From Microbacterium sp. MM2322 (GTDB taxonomy: Bacteria > Actinomycetota > Actinomycetes > Actinomycetales > Microbacteriaceae): a stretch of 64,000 bases of DNA. The stretch's first letter is position 1, and the number at the start of each line of letters is the position of its first letter. Position numbers and translations under genes: made by a program. The stretch lies in the NCBI RefSeq assembly GCF_964186585.1, contig NZ_OZ075067.1, forward strand, positions 372,001 to 436,000, given 5' to 3'. This document shows positions 8,048-15,811 of this stretch, in pieces. Below the pieces are notes generated by a model, which did not search any database, was not told the origin of the DNA, and saw only the letters and a list, made by a program, of their open reading frames with translations.

Positions 8048-8638
8048 TCAGACGGACGAATCCTCGGCAGGAAGAGCGCCGAGGAAGGGCTCGGGATCGA
8101 GCACCTTCCTCGGCGCTTCGTCGATCCGGGCGCGGAGGTCTGCGTCGACGCTGCCGACGTAGAGCCAGCCCATGAGAAGTTCGGTGTCGGCGAGACCGTG
8201 GAGGGCGCGCACCTCGGGGGAGTTCACGACGAGCCCGGTGCGCCACATGACGCCCCAGCCGGCCCGCCAGAGGGCCAATTCGAGCAGATGCGCAGCGCCC
8301 GCCGCGGTCGCATGCTGCTCCCATACCGGAACGGCGGGGTGGTTCTTCGGGCTCGCGACGACCGCGATCAGGAGGTCGGCCCGGAACGGCTTGGCATTGG
8401 TCTCGCCCGGATCCCGCTCGACACCGGCTGCCGCGTCGAGGGCAGCGCCCAGACGCGCGCGGTCGTCGCCGCGGAGCGTCAGGAGGCGCCACGGGCGGAG
8501 CGCCTTGTGGTCGGCCACCGGCGTCACGGCGGAGAGCAGTTCGCGGAGCTCGTCGTCGGAGGGAGACCCCGGTCCGACCTTCGCGAGCGAACGCCGCATC
8601 GCCATCGCCTGGAGGACCGGGTCGGAGAATGTCGCCAT
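8048..8638 (-). CDS. Nitroreductase family protein
   Basis: A 196-residue FMN-dependent nitroreductase-like protein of the small YdjA/TM1586 kind. The N-terminal MRRSLAKVGPGSPSDDEL is the usual FMN-contact segment. ADHKALRPWRLLTLRGD follows, and a C-terminal GLADTELLMGWLYVG motif packs at the dimer interface. Such enzymes reduce nitro groups or quinones with NAD(P)H; the natural substrate is unknown. The start is set at 8638, where GGAGGG precedes the ATG. A longer in-frame extension runs through the divergent promoter and is not credible. Convergent with the desaturase (three-base gap). Confidence 0.75.
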   Translation of the reverse strand: MATFSDPVLQAMAMRRSLAKVGPGSPSDDELRELLSAVTPVADHKALRPWRLLTLRGDDRARLGAALDAAAGVERDPGETNAKPFRADLLIAVVASPKNHPAVPVWEQHATAAGAAHLLELALWRAGWGVMWRTGLVVNSPEVRALHGLADTELLMGWLYVGSVDADLRARIDEAPRKVLDPEPFLGALPAEDSSV

Positions 8639-8695
8639 CCCTCCATCCTCGCGGTTTCCACGACAGGTGTCGCCGGAGCGCGATAGCCTCCGGGC

Positions 8696-9091
8696 ATGAC
8701 CTGGCCCGCTCGGCACCTCTCCCGCTCGATCGCGCGTCCCCCTCGGGACGTGATCGCCTTCGCCGGCGACCCCGCGAACCTGCCTCGCTGGGCGGCGGGG
8801 CTGAGCAGCGGCATCCGGAACGACGGGGGAAGGTGGCTGGCGGACTCGCCCCTCGGTGACATCGAGGTGGCGTTCGTCGGTCCGATCGAGGCGGGGGTGC
8901 TCGACCACGACGTGCGGCTTCCCGACGGCACCGTCGTTCACAACCCCCTGCGCATCCTCCGCAACGACGGCGGGAGCGAGGTCGTCTTCACGCTCTATCG
9001 CCGCGACGGGGTGACTGACGCGGAGTTCGACGAGGATGCCGCGGCCATCGAGAGCGACCTCGAGGCGCTCGAGGCGGTCATGACAGGCTGA
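8696..9091 (+). CDS. SRPBCC (START-like) family protein
   Basis: A 131-residue protein with the SRPBCC/polyketide-cyclase-like layout. The N-terminal beta strand [21 protein letters not shown] is typical (positioning helix after the first strand), followed by [13 protein letters not shown] and a C-terminal long helix ([14 protein letters not shown]). The family binds hydrophobic ligands in a deep cavity; the ligand here is unknown. A TAGCCT hexamer at 8684-8689 stands six bases before the ATG, indicating a leaderless transcript divergent from the nitroreductase. Confidence 0.7.
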   Translation: MTWPARHLSRSIARPPRDVIAFAGDPANLPRWAAGLSSGIRNDGGRWLADSPLGDIEVAFVGPIEAGVLDHDVRLPDGTVVHNPLRILRNDGGSEVVFTLYRRDGVTDAEFDEDAAAIESDLEALEAVMTG

Positions 9092-9136
9092 CCGAGCGGG
9101 TCTTCCCGCGCGGGGGCGGCGGTGTTATCGTTCGAC

Positions 9137-9158
9137 TGAGTTATCAATCGATAACTCA
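9137..9158. promoter_or_regulatory. Palindromic operator of the acyl-CoA operon (probable TetR site)
   Basis: TGAGTTATC (9137-9145) and GATAACTCA (9150-9158) form a perfect 9-bp inverted repeat with a 4-base spacer. It is strikingly AT-rich for this genome and lies just before the carboxylase operon. The operon ends with a TetR gene, so autoregulation through this site is the simplest reading. Confidence 0.6.
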
Positions 9159-9188
9159 ACGCGCACTCTTCCGGAGGTGGCGTCGACG

Positions 9189-10751
9189 ATGACAGCCCCC
9201 ACGACGTATCCCGACCTGATCGCCGAGCTCGAGCGCCATCGCGCCGAGGCCGCGCGCGGCGGACCCGAACGGGCGCGCGAGCGCCACACCGCCCGCGGCA
9301 AGCTCCTCGCGCGGGACCGCATCGACACGCTCCTCGACGTCGGCAGCCCCTTCCTCGAGGTGGGCGCGCTCGCGGGGCTCGACCTGTACGACGACGAGTG
9401 CCCCTCGGGCGGCGTGGTCGCGGGTGTCGGGCTGATCCACGGCCGGCACGTGATGGTCGTCGCCAACGACGCGACCGTGAAGGGCGGCACGTACTACCCG
9501 ATCACGGTCAAGAAGCACCTCCGCGCGCAGGAGATCGCCGCCGAGAACCGCCTGCCGTGCGTCTACCTCGTCGACTCCGGCGGCGCGTTCCTACCCATGC
9601 AGGACGAGGTGTTCCCCGACCGCGACCACTTCGGGCGCATCTTCTACAACCAGGCACGGATGTCGCGGGCCGGCATCCCGCAGATCGCCGCCGTCCTCGG
9701 GTCGTCGACCGCCGGCGGGGCCTACGTTCCGGCGATGAGCGACGAAACGGTCATCGTCCGAAATCAGGGCACGATCTTCCTCGGCGGACCGCCGCTCGTG
9801 AAGGCGGCGACCGGCGAGGTCGTCTCGGCCGAGGATCTCGGCGGCGGCGACCTGCACACGAAGGTCTCCGGCGTCACCGACCACCTCGCCGAGAGCGACG
9901 AGCACGCGCTGCAGATCGTCCGCGACATCGTCGCGACCCTCCCCGCCCCCGCGCCGCTGCGCGAACAGCCCGAGCCGGTGACGGCGCCGGTCGCTGATCC
10001 GGCGACCCTGGTCGACGTCGTGCCGGTCGAACTCACCAGCCCGTACGACGCCCGCGAGATCGTCCACCGCCTCATCGACGGCGGCAGCTGGCACGAGTTC
10101 AAGCGCGAGTACGGCGAGACCCTCGTGACCGGCTTCGCACGTCTGCACGGTCATCGCGTCGGCATCCTCGCGAACAACGGCGTGCTGTTCGGCGAGTCCG
10201 CCCTGAAGGGCGCGCACTTCATCGAGCTGTGCGACCAGCGCGGCATCCCGCTCGTGTTCCTGCAGAACATCGCGGGCTTCATGGTCGGCCGCGAGTACGA
10301 GTCGGCCGGCATCGCGAAGCACGGCGCCAAGATGGTCAACGCCGTCGCGTGCGCGTCGGTCCCGAAGCTCACCGTCGTCGTCGGCGGCTCGTTCGGCGCC
10401 GGCACCTATTCGATGTGCGGCCGCGCCTACTCGCCGCGTTTCCTATGGCTCTGGCCCGGCGCGCGGGTGTCGGTCATGGGCGGTCCGCAGGCGGCATCCG
10501 TTCTCTCCACCGTCCGCCGCGAGCAGATCGAGGCGCGCGGCGGGGAGTGGTCGGCGGAGGACGAGGCGGCGTTCCAGGCGCCGATCCGTGCGCAGTACGA
10601 GGAGCAGGGGAGCCCGTACTACTCGACGGCCCGCCTGTGGGACGACGGCATCCTGGCCCCCGCCGAGACCCGCGACGCGCTCGGTCTCGCCCTCGACGTC
10701 TGCCTGCGGGCCCCCTTCGACGCGCCGGGCTACGGCGTCTTCCGGATGTGA
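9189..10751 (+). CDS. accD1: Acyl-CoA carboxylase carboxyltransferase (beta) subunit, AccD1-like
   Basis: A 520-residue carboxyltransferase with both crotonase-like halves. The N-terminal half includes [17 protein letters not shown] and [16 protein letters not shown]; the latter, with the following [14 protein letters not shown], is typical of methylcrotonyl-CoA carboxylase beta subunits. The C-terminal half includes [17 protein letters not shown] and [15 protein letters not shown]. It would transfer carboxyl from biotin to 3-methylcrotonyl-CoA or a similar acyl-CoA. ATG at 9189 is preferred over the GTG at 9177 because GGAGG (9173-9177) is ideally placed for the ATG. First gene of a five-gene operon, overlapping the biotin carboxylase gene by one base (TGATG). 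Confidence 0.9.
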   Translation: MTAPTTYPDLIAELERHRAEAARGGPERARERHTARGKLLARDRIDTLLDVGSPFLEVGALAGLDLYDDECPSGGVVAGVGLIHGRHVMVVANDATVKGGTYYPITVKKHLRAQEIAAENRLPCVYLVDSGGAFLPMQDEVFPDRDHFGRIFYNQARMSRAGIPQIAAVLGSSTAGGAYVPAMSDETVIVRNQGTIFLGGPPLVKAATGEVVSAEDLGGGDLHTKVSGVTDHLAESDEHALQIVRDIVATLPAPAPLREQPEPVTAPVADPATLVDVVPVELTSPYDAREIVHRLIDGGSWHEFKREYGETLVTGFARLHGHRVGILANNGVLFGESALKGAHFIELCDQRGIPLVFLQNIAGFMVGREYESAGIAKHGAKMVNAVACASVPKLTVVVGGSFGAGTYSMCGRAYSPRFLWLWPGARVSVMGGPQAASVLSTVRREQIEARGGEWSAEDEAAFQAPIRAQYEEQGSPYYSTARLWDDGILAPAETRDALGLALDVCLRAPFDAPGYGVFRM

Positions 10752-12715
10752 TGCGCATGTTCTCCACCGTCCTCGTGGCCAACCGCGGCGAGATCGCGTG
10801 CCGCGTCATCCGCACCCTGCGGGAGCTCGGGATCCGCTCGGTCGCCGTCTACAGCGACGCGGATGCCGGTGCCCGCCACGTCGCGCTCGCCGATGAGGCC
10901 GTGCGGCTCGGGCCAGCGCCCGCCGCGCAGAGCTACCTGAACATCGACGCGGTGATCGCCGCGGCCCGCGCCACCCGGGTGGAGGCGATCCACCCGGGGT
11001 ACGGGTTCCTCTCCGAGAACACCGCGTTCGCCGCGGCGTGCGACGAGGCGGGCATCGTCTTCATCGGACCCTCCGCCGACGCGATCCGCACGATGGGCGA
11101 CAAGATCGCGGCGAAGCACGCCGTCGAGGCGCGCGGCGTGCCTACCGTGCCGGGCGTCGCACGCGCCGGCATGACCGATGACGAGCTGATCGCGGCGGCC
11201 CCCGAGGTGGGCTATCCGCTGCTCATCAAGCCGTCCGCGGGCGGCGGCGGCAAGGGCATGCACGTGGTGACGGATGCCGGGGGTCTCCCGGCGGCGCTCG
11301 CCGCTGCGCGACGCGAGGCGGGCGCGAGCTTCGGAGACGACACCCTGTTCCTCGAGCGCTACGTCGACACCCCTCGGCACATCGAGGTGCAGGTACTCGC
11401 CGACGCGCACGGGAACGTGGTGCACCTCGGCGAGCGGGAGTGCTCGCTGCAGCGCCGCCATCAGAAGGTCATCGAGGAGGCGCCGTCGCCGCTTCTCGAC
11501 GAGACGACCCGTGCCCGCATCGGGCAGGCGGCGTGCGAGACGGCGCGGAGCGTCGACTACCGCGGCGCGGGGACCGTGGAGTTCATCGTCGCCGCGGACA
11601 ACCCCGACGAGTTCTTCTTCATGGAGATGAACACGCGTCTGCAAGTCGAGCACCCGGTCACCGAGGAGGTCACCGGCATCGACCTGGTCGCGGCGCAGCT
11701 GCGGATCGCGGCGGGGGAGGCGCTCGGGTTCGGTCAGGACGACGTGGTGCTCACCGGGCACAGCATCGAGGCGCGGGTCTACGCCGAGGATCCGGCCGCC
11801 AGCTTCCTTCCGACGGGCGGGCGCGTGGTGCGCGTCGTGCACCCGGTGGGCCCCGGCATCCGGGTCGACAGCGCCCTCGCCGACGGGCTCGACGTCTCGG
11901 TCGACTACGACCCCATGCTCGCGAAGATCATCGCGACGGGCGCGACCCGCGACGAGGCCCGGCGCCGGCTCGTCGCTGCCCTCGGCGAGACGGCCGTGCT
12001 CGGCTTCGAGACGAACGTGCCGTTCCTGCGAGCGCTGCTCGAGGTGCCGGCGGTCGTCGCCGGTGAGCTCGACACGGGACTCATCGGGCGGGAGCTCGAC
12101 GGTCTCGTCGCCTCGGACGATCCCGCCGACGTGCTCACCGAGGCGGCGCTGCTGATGGATGCCGCGGTCCCGCGCGCCGGCGGTCCGTGGCGGCGCGCGG
12201 ACGGCTGGCGCCTGGGCTCGCCCGCACCGCGACGGTACCGGCTCGCGTCCGGCGGCGAGGAGCGGATCGTGGAGCTGGTCGGCGACGGGGTGATCGTCGA
12301 CGGCGCGGCGGTCGCGGCATCCGTCCATCCCATCGGCGACCGGGTCGTCGTGCGGATCGGGGATCGGAGCGTCCCGCTCGTCGCGGCGGTCGACGGCGAC
12401 GTCGTCTGGCTCTCGGCGGGCGGACGCGCGCACGAGGTGCGGCGCGTGCGGCTCGACCATCGCCGCGACGCCGATGCGTCGGCCGTGCCCGAACTCGTCT
12501 CGCCCATGCCCGGGGTGGTCGTGATGACCTCGGTCGCCGATGGGGCAGAGGTCGCCGCCGGCGATGCGGTGGTGCTCGTCGAAGCGATGAAGATGGAACA
12601 TGTGGTGAGAGCGGAGGTCGCGGGCACCGTGGCGTTGCGCGTCGCGACCGGCGACAGCGTCGGCCGCGGGCAGACCTTGGCCGTCGTGACCCCGACCCCG
12701 GAGGAGGACGCATGA
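10751..12715 (+). CDS. accA1: Acyl-CoA carboxylase biotin carboxylase/BCCP (alpha) subunit, AccA1-like
   Basis: A 654-residue alpha subunit. It has the N-terminal biotin carboxylase ([20 protein letters not shown]), a glycine-rich ATP loop ([13 protein letters not shown]), [15 protein letters not shown], then a variable linker and a C-terminal biotinyl domain. The biotin-accepting lysine is in VEAMKMEHV about 40 residues from the end. It carboxylates biotin with ATP and bicarbonate and passes CO2 to the adjacent AccD1 subunit. ATG at 10751 overlaps the previous stop by one base, and its own stop overlaps the next gene (ATGA), so the operon is translationally coupled. Confidence 0.92.
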   Translation: MRMFSTVLVANRGEIACRVIRTLRELGIRSVAVYSDADAGARHVALADEAVRLGPAPAAQSYLNIDAVIAAARATRVEAIHPGYGFLSENTAFAAACDEAGIVFIGPSADAIRTMGDKIAAKHAVEARGVPTVPGVARAGMTDDELIAAAPEVGYPLLIKPSAGGGGKGMHVVTDAGGLPAALAAARREAGASFGDDTLFLERYVDTPRHIEVQVLADAHGNVVHLGERECSLQRRHQKVIEEAPSPLLDETTRARIGQAACETARSVDYRGAGTVEFIVAADNPDEFFFMEMNTRLQVEHPVTEEVTGIDLVAAQLRIAAGEALGFGQDDVVLTGHSIEARVYAEDPAASFLPTGGRVVRVVHPVGPGIRVDSALADGLDVSVDYDPMLAKIIATGATRDEARRRLVAALGETAVLGFETNVPFLRALLEVPAVVAGELDTGLIGRELDGLVASDDPADVLTEAALLMDAAVPRAGGPWRRADGWRLGSPAPRRYRLASGGEERIVELVGDGVIVDGAAVAASVHPIGDRVVVRIGDRSVPLVAAVDGDVVWLSAGGRAHEVRRVRLDHRRDADASAVPELVSPMPGVVVMTSVADGAEVAAGDAVVLVEAMKMEHVVRAEVAGTVALRVATGDSVGRGQTLAVVTPTPEEDA

Positions 12716-13203
12716 GCGAGGAGACCCCGCGGCGCATCGTGCAGCGCGGACTGTACTTCGACGAGCTCGAGGAGGGCGCCGTCTACGTCCACAGCCCCGG
12801 CCGCACCGTGACCGAGGCCGACAACGTGCTGTTTACGACCCTCACCATGAACACGCAGTCGCTGCACCTGGATGCCGCGTGGTCGGAGCAGACCGAGTTC
12901 GGCGACCGGCTGGTCAACAGCATGTTCACCCTCTCGACCCTCGTCGGGCTGTCGGTCCCGCAGCTCACGCAGGGGACGATCGTCGCGAACCTCGGGTTCT
13001 CGGAGGTGAGCTTCCCGGCGCCCGTCCGCCACGGCGACACGCTCTACGCCGAGACCGTCGTCGCCTCGAAGCGGGAGTCGCGCTCGCGGCCGGGCCAGGG
13101 CGTCGTCGAGTTCGTGCACACGATGCGCAACCAGCACGACCAGGTCGTCGCGACCGCGCGTCGATCGACCCTGATGCGGATGTCGCCGGGGACGCCCGCA
13201 TGA
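12712..13203 (+). CDS. MaoC-like hydratase
   Basis: A 163-residue hot-dog-fold protein of the MaoC dehydratase family ([20 protein letters not shown], then [20 protein letters not shown]). In mycobacteria the homologous gene beside accA1/accD1 and a CitE-like gene has been assigned as a methylglutaconyl-CoA hydratase in leucine degradation, and the gene order here matches. Function by analogy is inference. Its ATG overlaps the accA1 stop and its stop overlaps the lyase start, both as ATGA. Confidence 0.8.
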   Translation: MSEETPRRIVQRGLYFDELEEGAVYVHSPGRTVTEADNVLFTTLTMNTQSLHLDAAWSEQTEFGDRLVNSMFTLSTLVGLSVPQLTQGTIVANLGFSEVSFPAPVRHGDTLYAETVVASKRESRSRPGQGVVEFVHTMRNQHDQVVATARRSTLMRMSPGTPA

Positions 13204-13988
13204 GCCTCGGTCCTGCGCTGCTGTTCTGTCCCGCCGACCGGCCCGAACGGTACGCGAAAGCGCTCGCCGCCGCCGATGCCGTGATCCTCGACCTCGAGGA
13301 CGCCGTCGCGCCGGCCGATAAAGCCGGCGCCCGCGAGGCGCTCGTGGCGGCGGACGTCGACGCCGCGCGCGTGATCGTGCGCGTCAACCCTTCCTCGACC
13401 CCCGAGCTGGCGCACGACCTCGACGCGCTGCGCGGCACCCCGTTCCGGCGGCTGATGCTCGCGAAGGCCGAGGAGACCGCCGAGGTCGACGCGCTCGACG
13501 GGTACCGCGTCATCGCCCTGTGCGAGACGCCGCGCGGGGTCGAGAACGCGGGCGCGCTCGCGCGGCATCCGCTCGTCGACGGACTCATGTGGGGGGCTGA
13601 AGACCTCGTCGCGGGGATCGGCGGGCGCTCCAGCCGCACGGGCGACGGCCGGTACCGCGACGTCGCGTGGTACGCCCGTTCGCGCGTGCTGATCGCAGCG
13701 GCCGCCGCCGGGATCGATGGCATCGACGCGGTCCACCTCGACATCGCCGACACGGCGGGGCTCGAGGACGAGGCGCGGGATGCCGCGGCATCGGGGTTCG
13801 CGGCGACCGCCTGCATCCACCCGTCCCAGGTCGAGGTCATCCGGCGTGCCTACGCGGCGACGCCCGAGGAGGTCGAGTGGGCAGAGGCCGTGCTCGACGA
13901 GGCGACGCGCCAGCCCGGGGTGTTCCGGTTCCGCGGTCGGATGATCGACGAGCCGGTGCTGCGGCAGGCGCGGCGGGCGTTGCCCTGA
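13200..13988 (+). CDS. CitE-like CoA ester lyase (HpcH/HpaI aldolase family)
   Basis: A 262-residue TIM-barrel lyase (LLFCPADRPERYAKALAAAD, AVILDLEDAVAPADK, VIVRVN, ALCETPRGVENA, WGAEDLVAGIGGR). LEDA and CETP supply the acidic metal ligands expected in CitE-like enzymes that cleave beta-hydroxyacyl-CoA esters with Mg2+. In Mycobacterium tuberculosis the equivalent protein (Rv2498c) has been described as acting on both HMG-CoA and citramalyl-CoA, linking leucine and itaconate breakdown. With AccA1/AccD1 and MaoC alongside, HMG-CoA cleavage to acetyl-CoA and acetoacetate is the likely role. Overlaps both neighbours. Confidence 0.8.
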   Translation: MSLGPALLFCPADRPERYAKALAAADAVILDLEDAVAPADKAGAREALVAADVDAARVIVRVNPSSTPELAHDLDALRGTPFRRLMLAKAEETAEVDALDGYRVIALCETPRGVENAGALARHPLVDGLMWGAEDLVAGIGGRSSRTGDGRYRDVAWYARSRVLIAAAAAGIDGIDAVHLDIADTAGLEDEARDAAASGFAATACIHPSQVEVIRRAYAATPEEVEWAEAVLDEATRQPGVFRFRGRMIDEPVLRQARRALP

Positions 13989-14563
13989 TGACCACCTGGC
14001 GGGCGACGCAGAAGGCGAACCGGCGCGCGGAGCTGATGGCGTCCGCTGCGCGCCTGTTCGCCGAACGCGGTTTCGCGGCGGTGTCGACCGGAGATCTCGG
14101 CGACGCCGTGGGCATGAGCGGTCCGGCGCTCTACCGTCACTTCGCGAGCAAGGAGGCGCTCCTCTGCGACCTGCTCCTCGACGCGAGCGAGCGACTGCTC
14201 GAGGGAGGACGAGCGCTCACCGCTGCGGGCGGCGAGCCACGCGAGGTCTTCGACGCGCTCATCGCGTTCCACCTCGACTTCGCCACGAGCGACGCGGACG
14301 TCATCCGGGTGCAGGACCGCGAACTCGCCAACCTGCCTCGCGAGGTGAACCAGCAGGTGCGGCGGTTGCAGCGCGAGTACGTGCAGGAGTGGGACCGACC
14401 GTTCGCCGAGCTGCGCCCCGACCTCGGCGACGCCGAGCGCGAGACCCGGCTGCTCGCCGCGTTCGGCCTGCTGAACTCGACTCCGCACTCGGCCGCGCCC
14501 AGCGGTGAGCGGGCCGGCGGCATCCTCGCCGGGATGGCCCGGCGCGCCCTGCTCGACGACTGA
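13988..14563 (+). CDS. TetR family transcriptional regulator
   Basis: A 191-residue TetR regulator. The N-terminal HTH spans residues about 15-60 (LMASAARLFAERGFAAVSTG, then MSGPALYRHFASKEALL). The C-terminal ligand domain resembles the KstR-like/TetR_C group of acyl-CoA-responsive regulators. It is the last gene of the carboxylase operon, its ATG overlapping the lyase stop. The palindrome at 9137-9158 is its likely operator, with an acyl-CoA pathway intermediate as the likely inducer (inference). Confidence 0.85.
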   Translation: MTTWRATQKANRRAELMASAARLFAERGFAAVSTGDLGDAVGMSGPALYRHFASKEALLCDLLLDASERLLEGGRALTAAGGEPREVFDALIAFHLDFATSDADVIRVQDRELANLPREVNQQVRRLQREYVQEWDRPFAELRPDLGDAERETRLLAAFGLLNSTPHSAAPSGERAGGILAGMARRALLDD

Positions 14564-14569
14564 CGCGGC

Positions 14570-14637
14570 GTCGCTTCGCGGGGGTGTCGGTGACGCTTCG
14601 CGGGGGTGTCGGTGACGCTTCGCGAGGAGATGTCGGT
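14570..14637 (+). repeat. Three tandem copies of a 22-bp unit
   Basis: The unit GACGCTTCGCGGGGGTGTCGGT is nearly repeated at 14570-14591, 14592-14613 and 14614-14637. The third copy has diverged to carry the left arm of the hairpin that follows. Non-coding, directly after the TetR stop codon. Confidence 0.7.
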
Positions 14638-14692
14638 TTCCGAGGAGGTTTACGGCCGGATCGGTCCTCGGGACGCCGCATCTCCTCGCGAA
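14619..14692. repeat. Long imperfect hairpin between TetR and SDR genes
   Basis: TTCGCGAGGAGATG (14619-14632) pairs perfectly with CATCTCCTCGCGAA (14679-14692). Within the 46-base interior, CCGAGGA pairs with TCCTCGG. It could terminate the carboxylase operon, but the interior is large for a plain terminator and no T-run follows. Confidence 0.55.
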
Positions 14693-14716
14693 CCTCCACG
14701 ATGACAGGATGAGGGG

Positions 14717-15412
14717 ATGCCGCACACCATCGTCCTCACCGGTGCCGGATCGGGCATCGGACAGCTCCTCGCCGAGCGTCTGACCGAGCGCGGAGACCGG
14801 CTCGTCCTCGTTGCGCGCGACGCCGCCCGGGCCGCCGACCTGACCGCCGCGCACCCGGGCGCCGGCGCGATCATCGCCGACCTCGTGCAGCCCCAATCGC
14901 TCGCGGCGGCGGTCGCGGCATCCGATCTCCCCGAGGGGATCGACGCGATCGTGCACGCGGCGGGCATCGTCGACCTGGGGCACGTCGCCGACCTCACAGT
15001 GCAGTCGTGGGAGGACCAGCTCGCCGTCAACCTCGTCGCGCCCGCCGAACTCACGCGACTGCTGCTGCCGCGGGTGCGCGCCGCGCGGGGACAGGTGCTG
15101 TTCGTCAACTCCGGCGCGGGACTCGCCGCCCACCCGCAGTGGGCTGCGTACGCCGCGTCGAAGCACGGACTCAAGGCGCTCGCCGACGCGCTCCGCGGCG
15201 AAGAGGCGGAGCACGGCGTGCGCGTCACGACCGTCTACCCCGGCCGGACGGCCACGCCCATGCAGGCGCAGGTCCACGCGCACGAGGGGGCGTCGTATGA
15301 CCCGGATGCCTGGATCCAACCGGCATCCGTCGTCACCGCCGTCCTCACGGCCCTCGACCTGCCGCGCGACGCCGTCATCACCGACCTGTCGGTCAAGCCC
15401 GGCCCGCGCTGA
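14717..15412 (+). CDS. Short-chain dehydrogenase/reductase
   Basis: A 231-residue classical SDR. The cofactor motif is TGAGSGIGQ at residues 8-16. The motif around NAG reads HAAGIVD, the catalytic Ser sits in FVNSGAGLA, and YAASKHGLK supplies the Tyr-x-x-x-Lys pair. VYPGRTATPM follows the active site as usual. Arg instead of Asp at the end of strand two (LVARDAARA) favours NADP(H). The substrate is unknown. It stands alone, convergent with the ROK regulator across a repeat-rich region. Confidence 0.85.
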   Translation: MPHTIVLTGAGSGIGQLLAERLTERGDRLVLVARDAARAADLTAAHPGAGAIIADLVQPQSLAAAVAASDLPEGIDAIVHAAGIVDLGHVADLTVQSWEDQLAVNLVAPAELTRLLLPRVRAARGQVLFVNSGAGLAAHPQWAAYAASKHGLKALADALRGEEAEHGVRVTTVYPGRTATPMQAQVHAHEGASYDPDAWIQPASVVTAVLTALDLPRDAVITDLSVKPGPR

Positions 15413-15483
15413 TCGTGATCCGGAGGCGCGGGTCTCCGGCATCTCCTTTGCCACTTACGGGCCCGGCTCGGCAGAGTACCGCG

Positions 15484-15552
15484 CCGTTCTCCGGATAGAT
15501 CCCGCGACGGCAGCCGTCACGCGTTCTCGACGCGCGTTCATCCGGAGAACGG
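15484..15552. repeat. 69-bp palindromic element, copy 1
   Basis: The ends CCGTTCTCCGGAT (15484-15496) and ATCCGGAGAACGG (15540-15552) are perfect 13-bp inverted repeats. The interior has its own stems (GACGGC/GCCGTC and ACGCG/CGCGT), so the single strand could fold into a branched structure. The ends match copies at 15625 and 60374, and the element length is the same in all three. Confidence 0.8.
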
Positions 15553-15624
15553 GACCGGATGCCGGACAGCCTCTTCGGTTCGGCGCTCCGTCTCTACGAA
15601 CGAGGAGCTGGCGCCGCGCCCCGC

Positions 15625-15693
15625 CCGTTCTCCGGATGGATCGCCCCGGCAGCCCGCTGCGGGCGGCATTTCCCGTCTCCATCCGGAGAACGG
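15625..15693. repeat. 69-bp palindromic element, copy 2
   Basis: CCGTTCTCCGGATGGA (15625-15640) pairs perfectly with TCCATCCGGAGAACGG (15678-15693). The interior contains GCCC/GGGC pairing around CGCTGC. Arms agree with copy 1 while the interiors differ, so arms are conserved and centres are free to vary or compensate. Confidence 0.8.
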
Positions 15694-15710
15694 CTCGCGG
15701 ATGTACCGAC

Positions 15711-15780
15711 TGCAGGTTCAGCGCCGCGTCCGGGGACGGATGAGGCGCCTCAGCGGCCTCTGAACCTGCACTCGGCACAC
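15711..15780. repeat. 70-bp palindromic element of a second type
   Basis: TGCAGGTTCAG (15711-15721) and CTGAACCTGCA (15770-15780) are perfect inverted repeats. An inner GAGGC/GCCTC stem sits between them. The size is the same as the neighbouring elements but the end sequence is different, suggesting a second subfamily. Confidence 0.65.
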
Positions 15781-15811
15781 GCGACGGCACCCGCGAGCGG
15801 CCGCGGACCGC

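Larger units (their letters stand above)
15413..15811. other. Gene-free palindrome cluster between convergent genes
   Basis: About 400 bases with no credible gene. They are occupied largely by three large palindromes of 69, 69 and 70 bp (15484-15552, 15625-15693, 15711-15780), entered separately. Any terminator for the flanking genes would have to be built from these. Confidence 0.7.

Noticed and set aside
8639..8941. N-terminal extension of the nitroreductase to 8941
   Set aside because: It runs antisense through the SRPBCC gene and its promoter; a good ribosome site supports the start at 8638.
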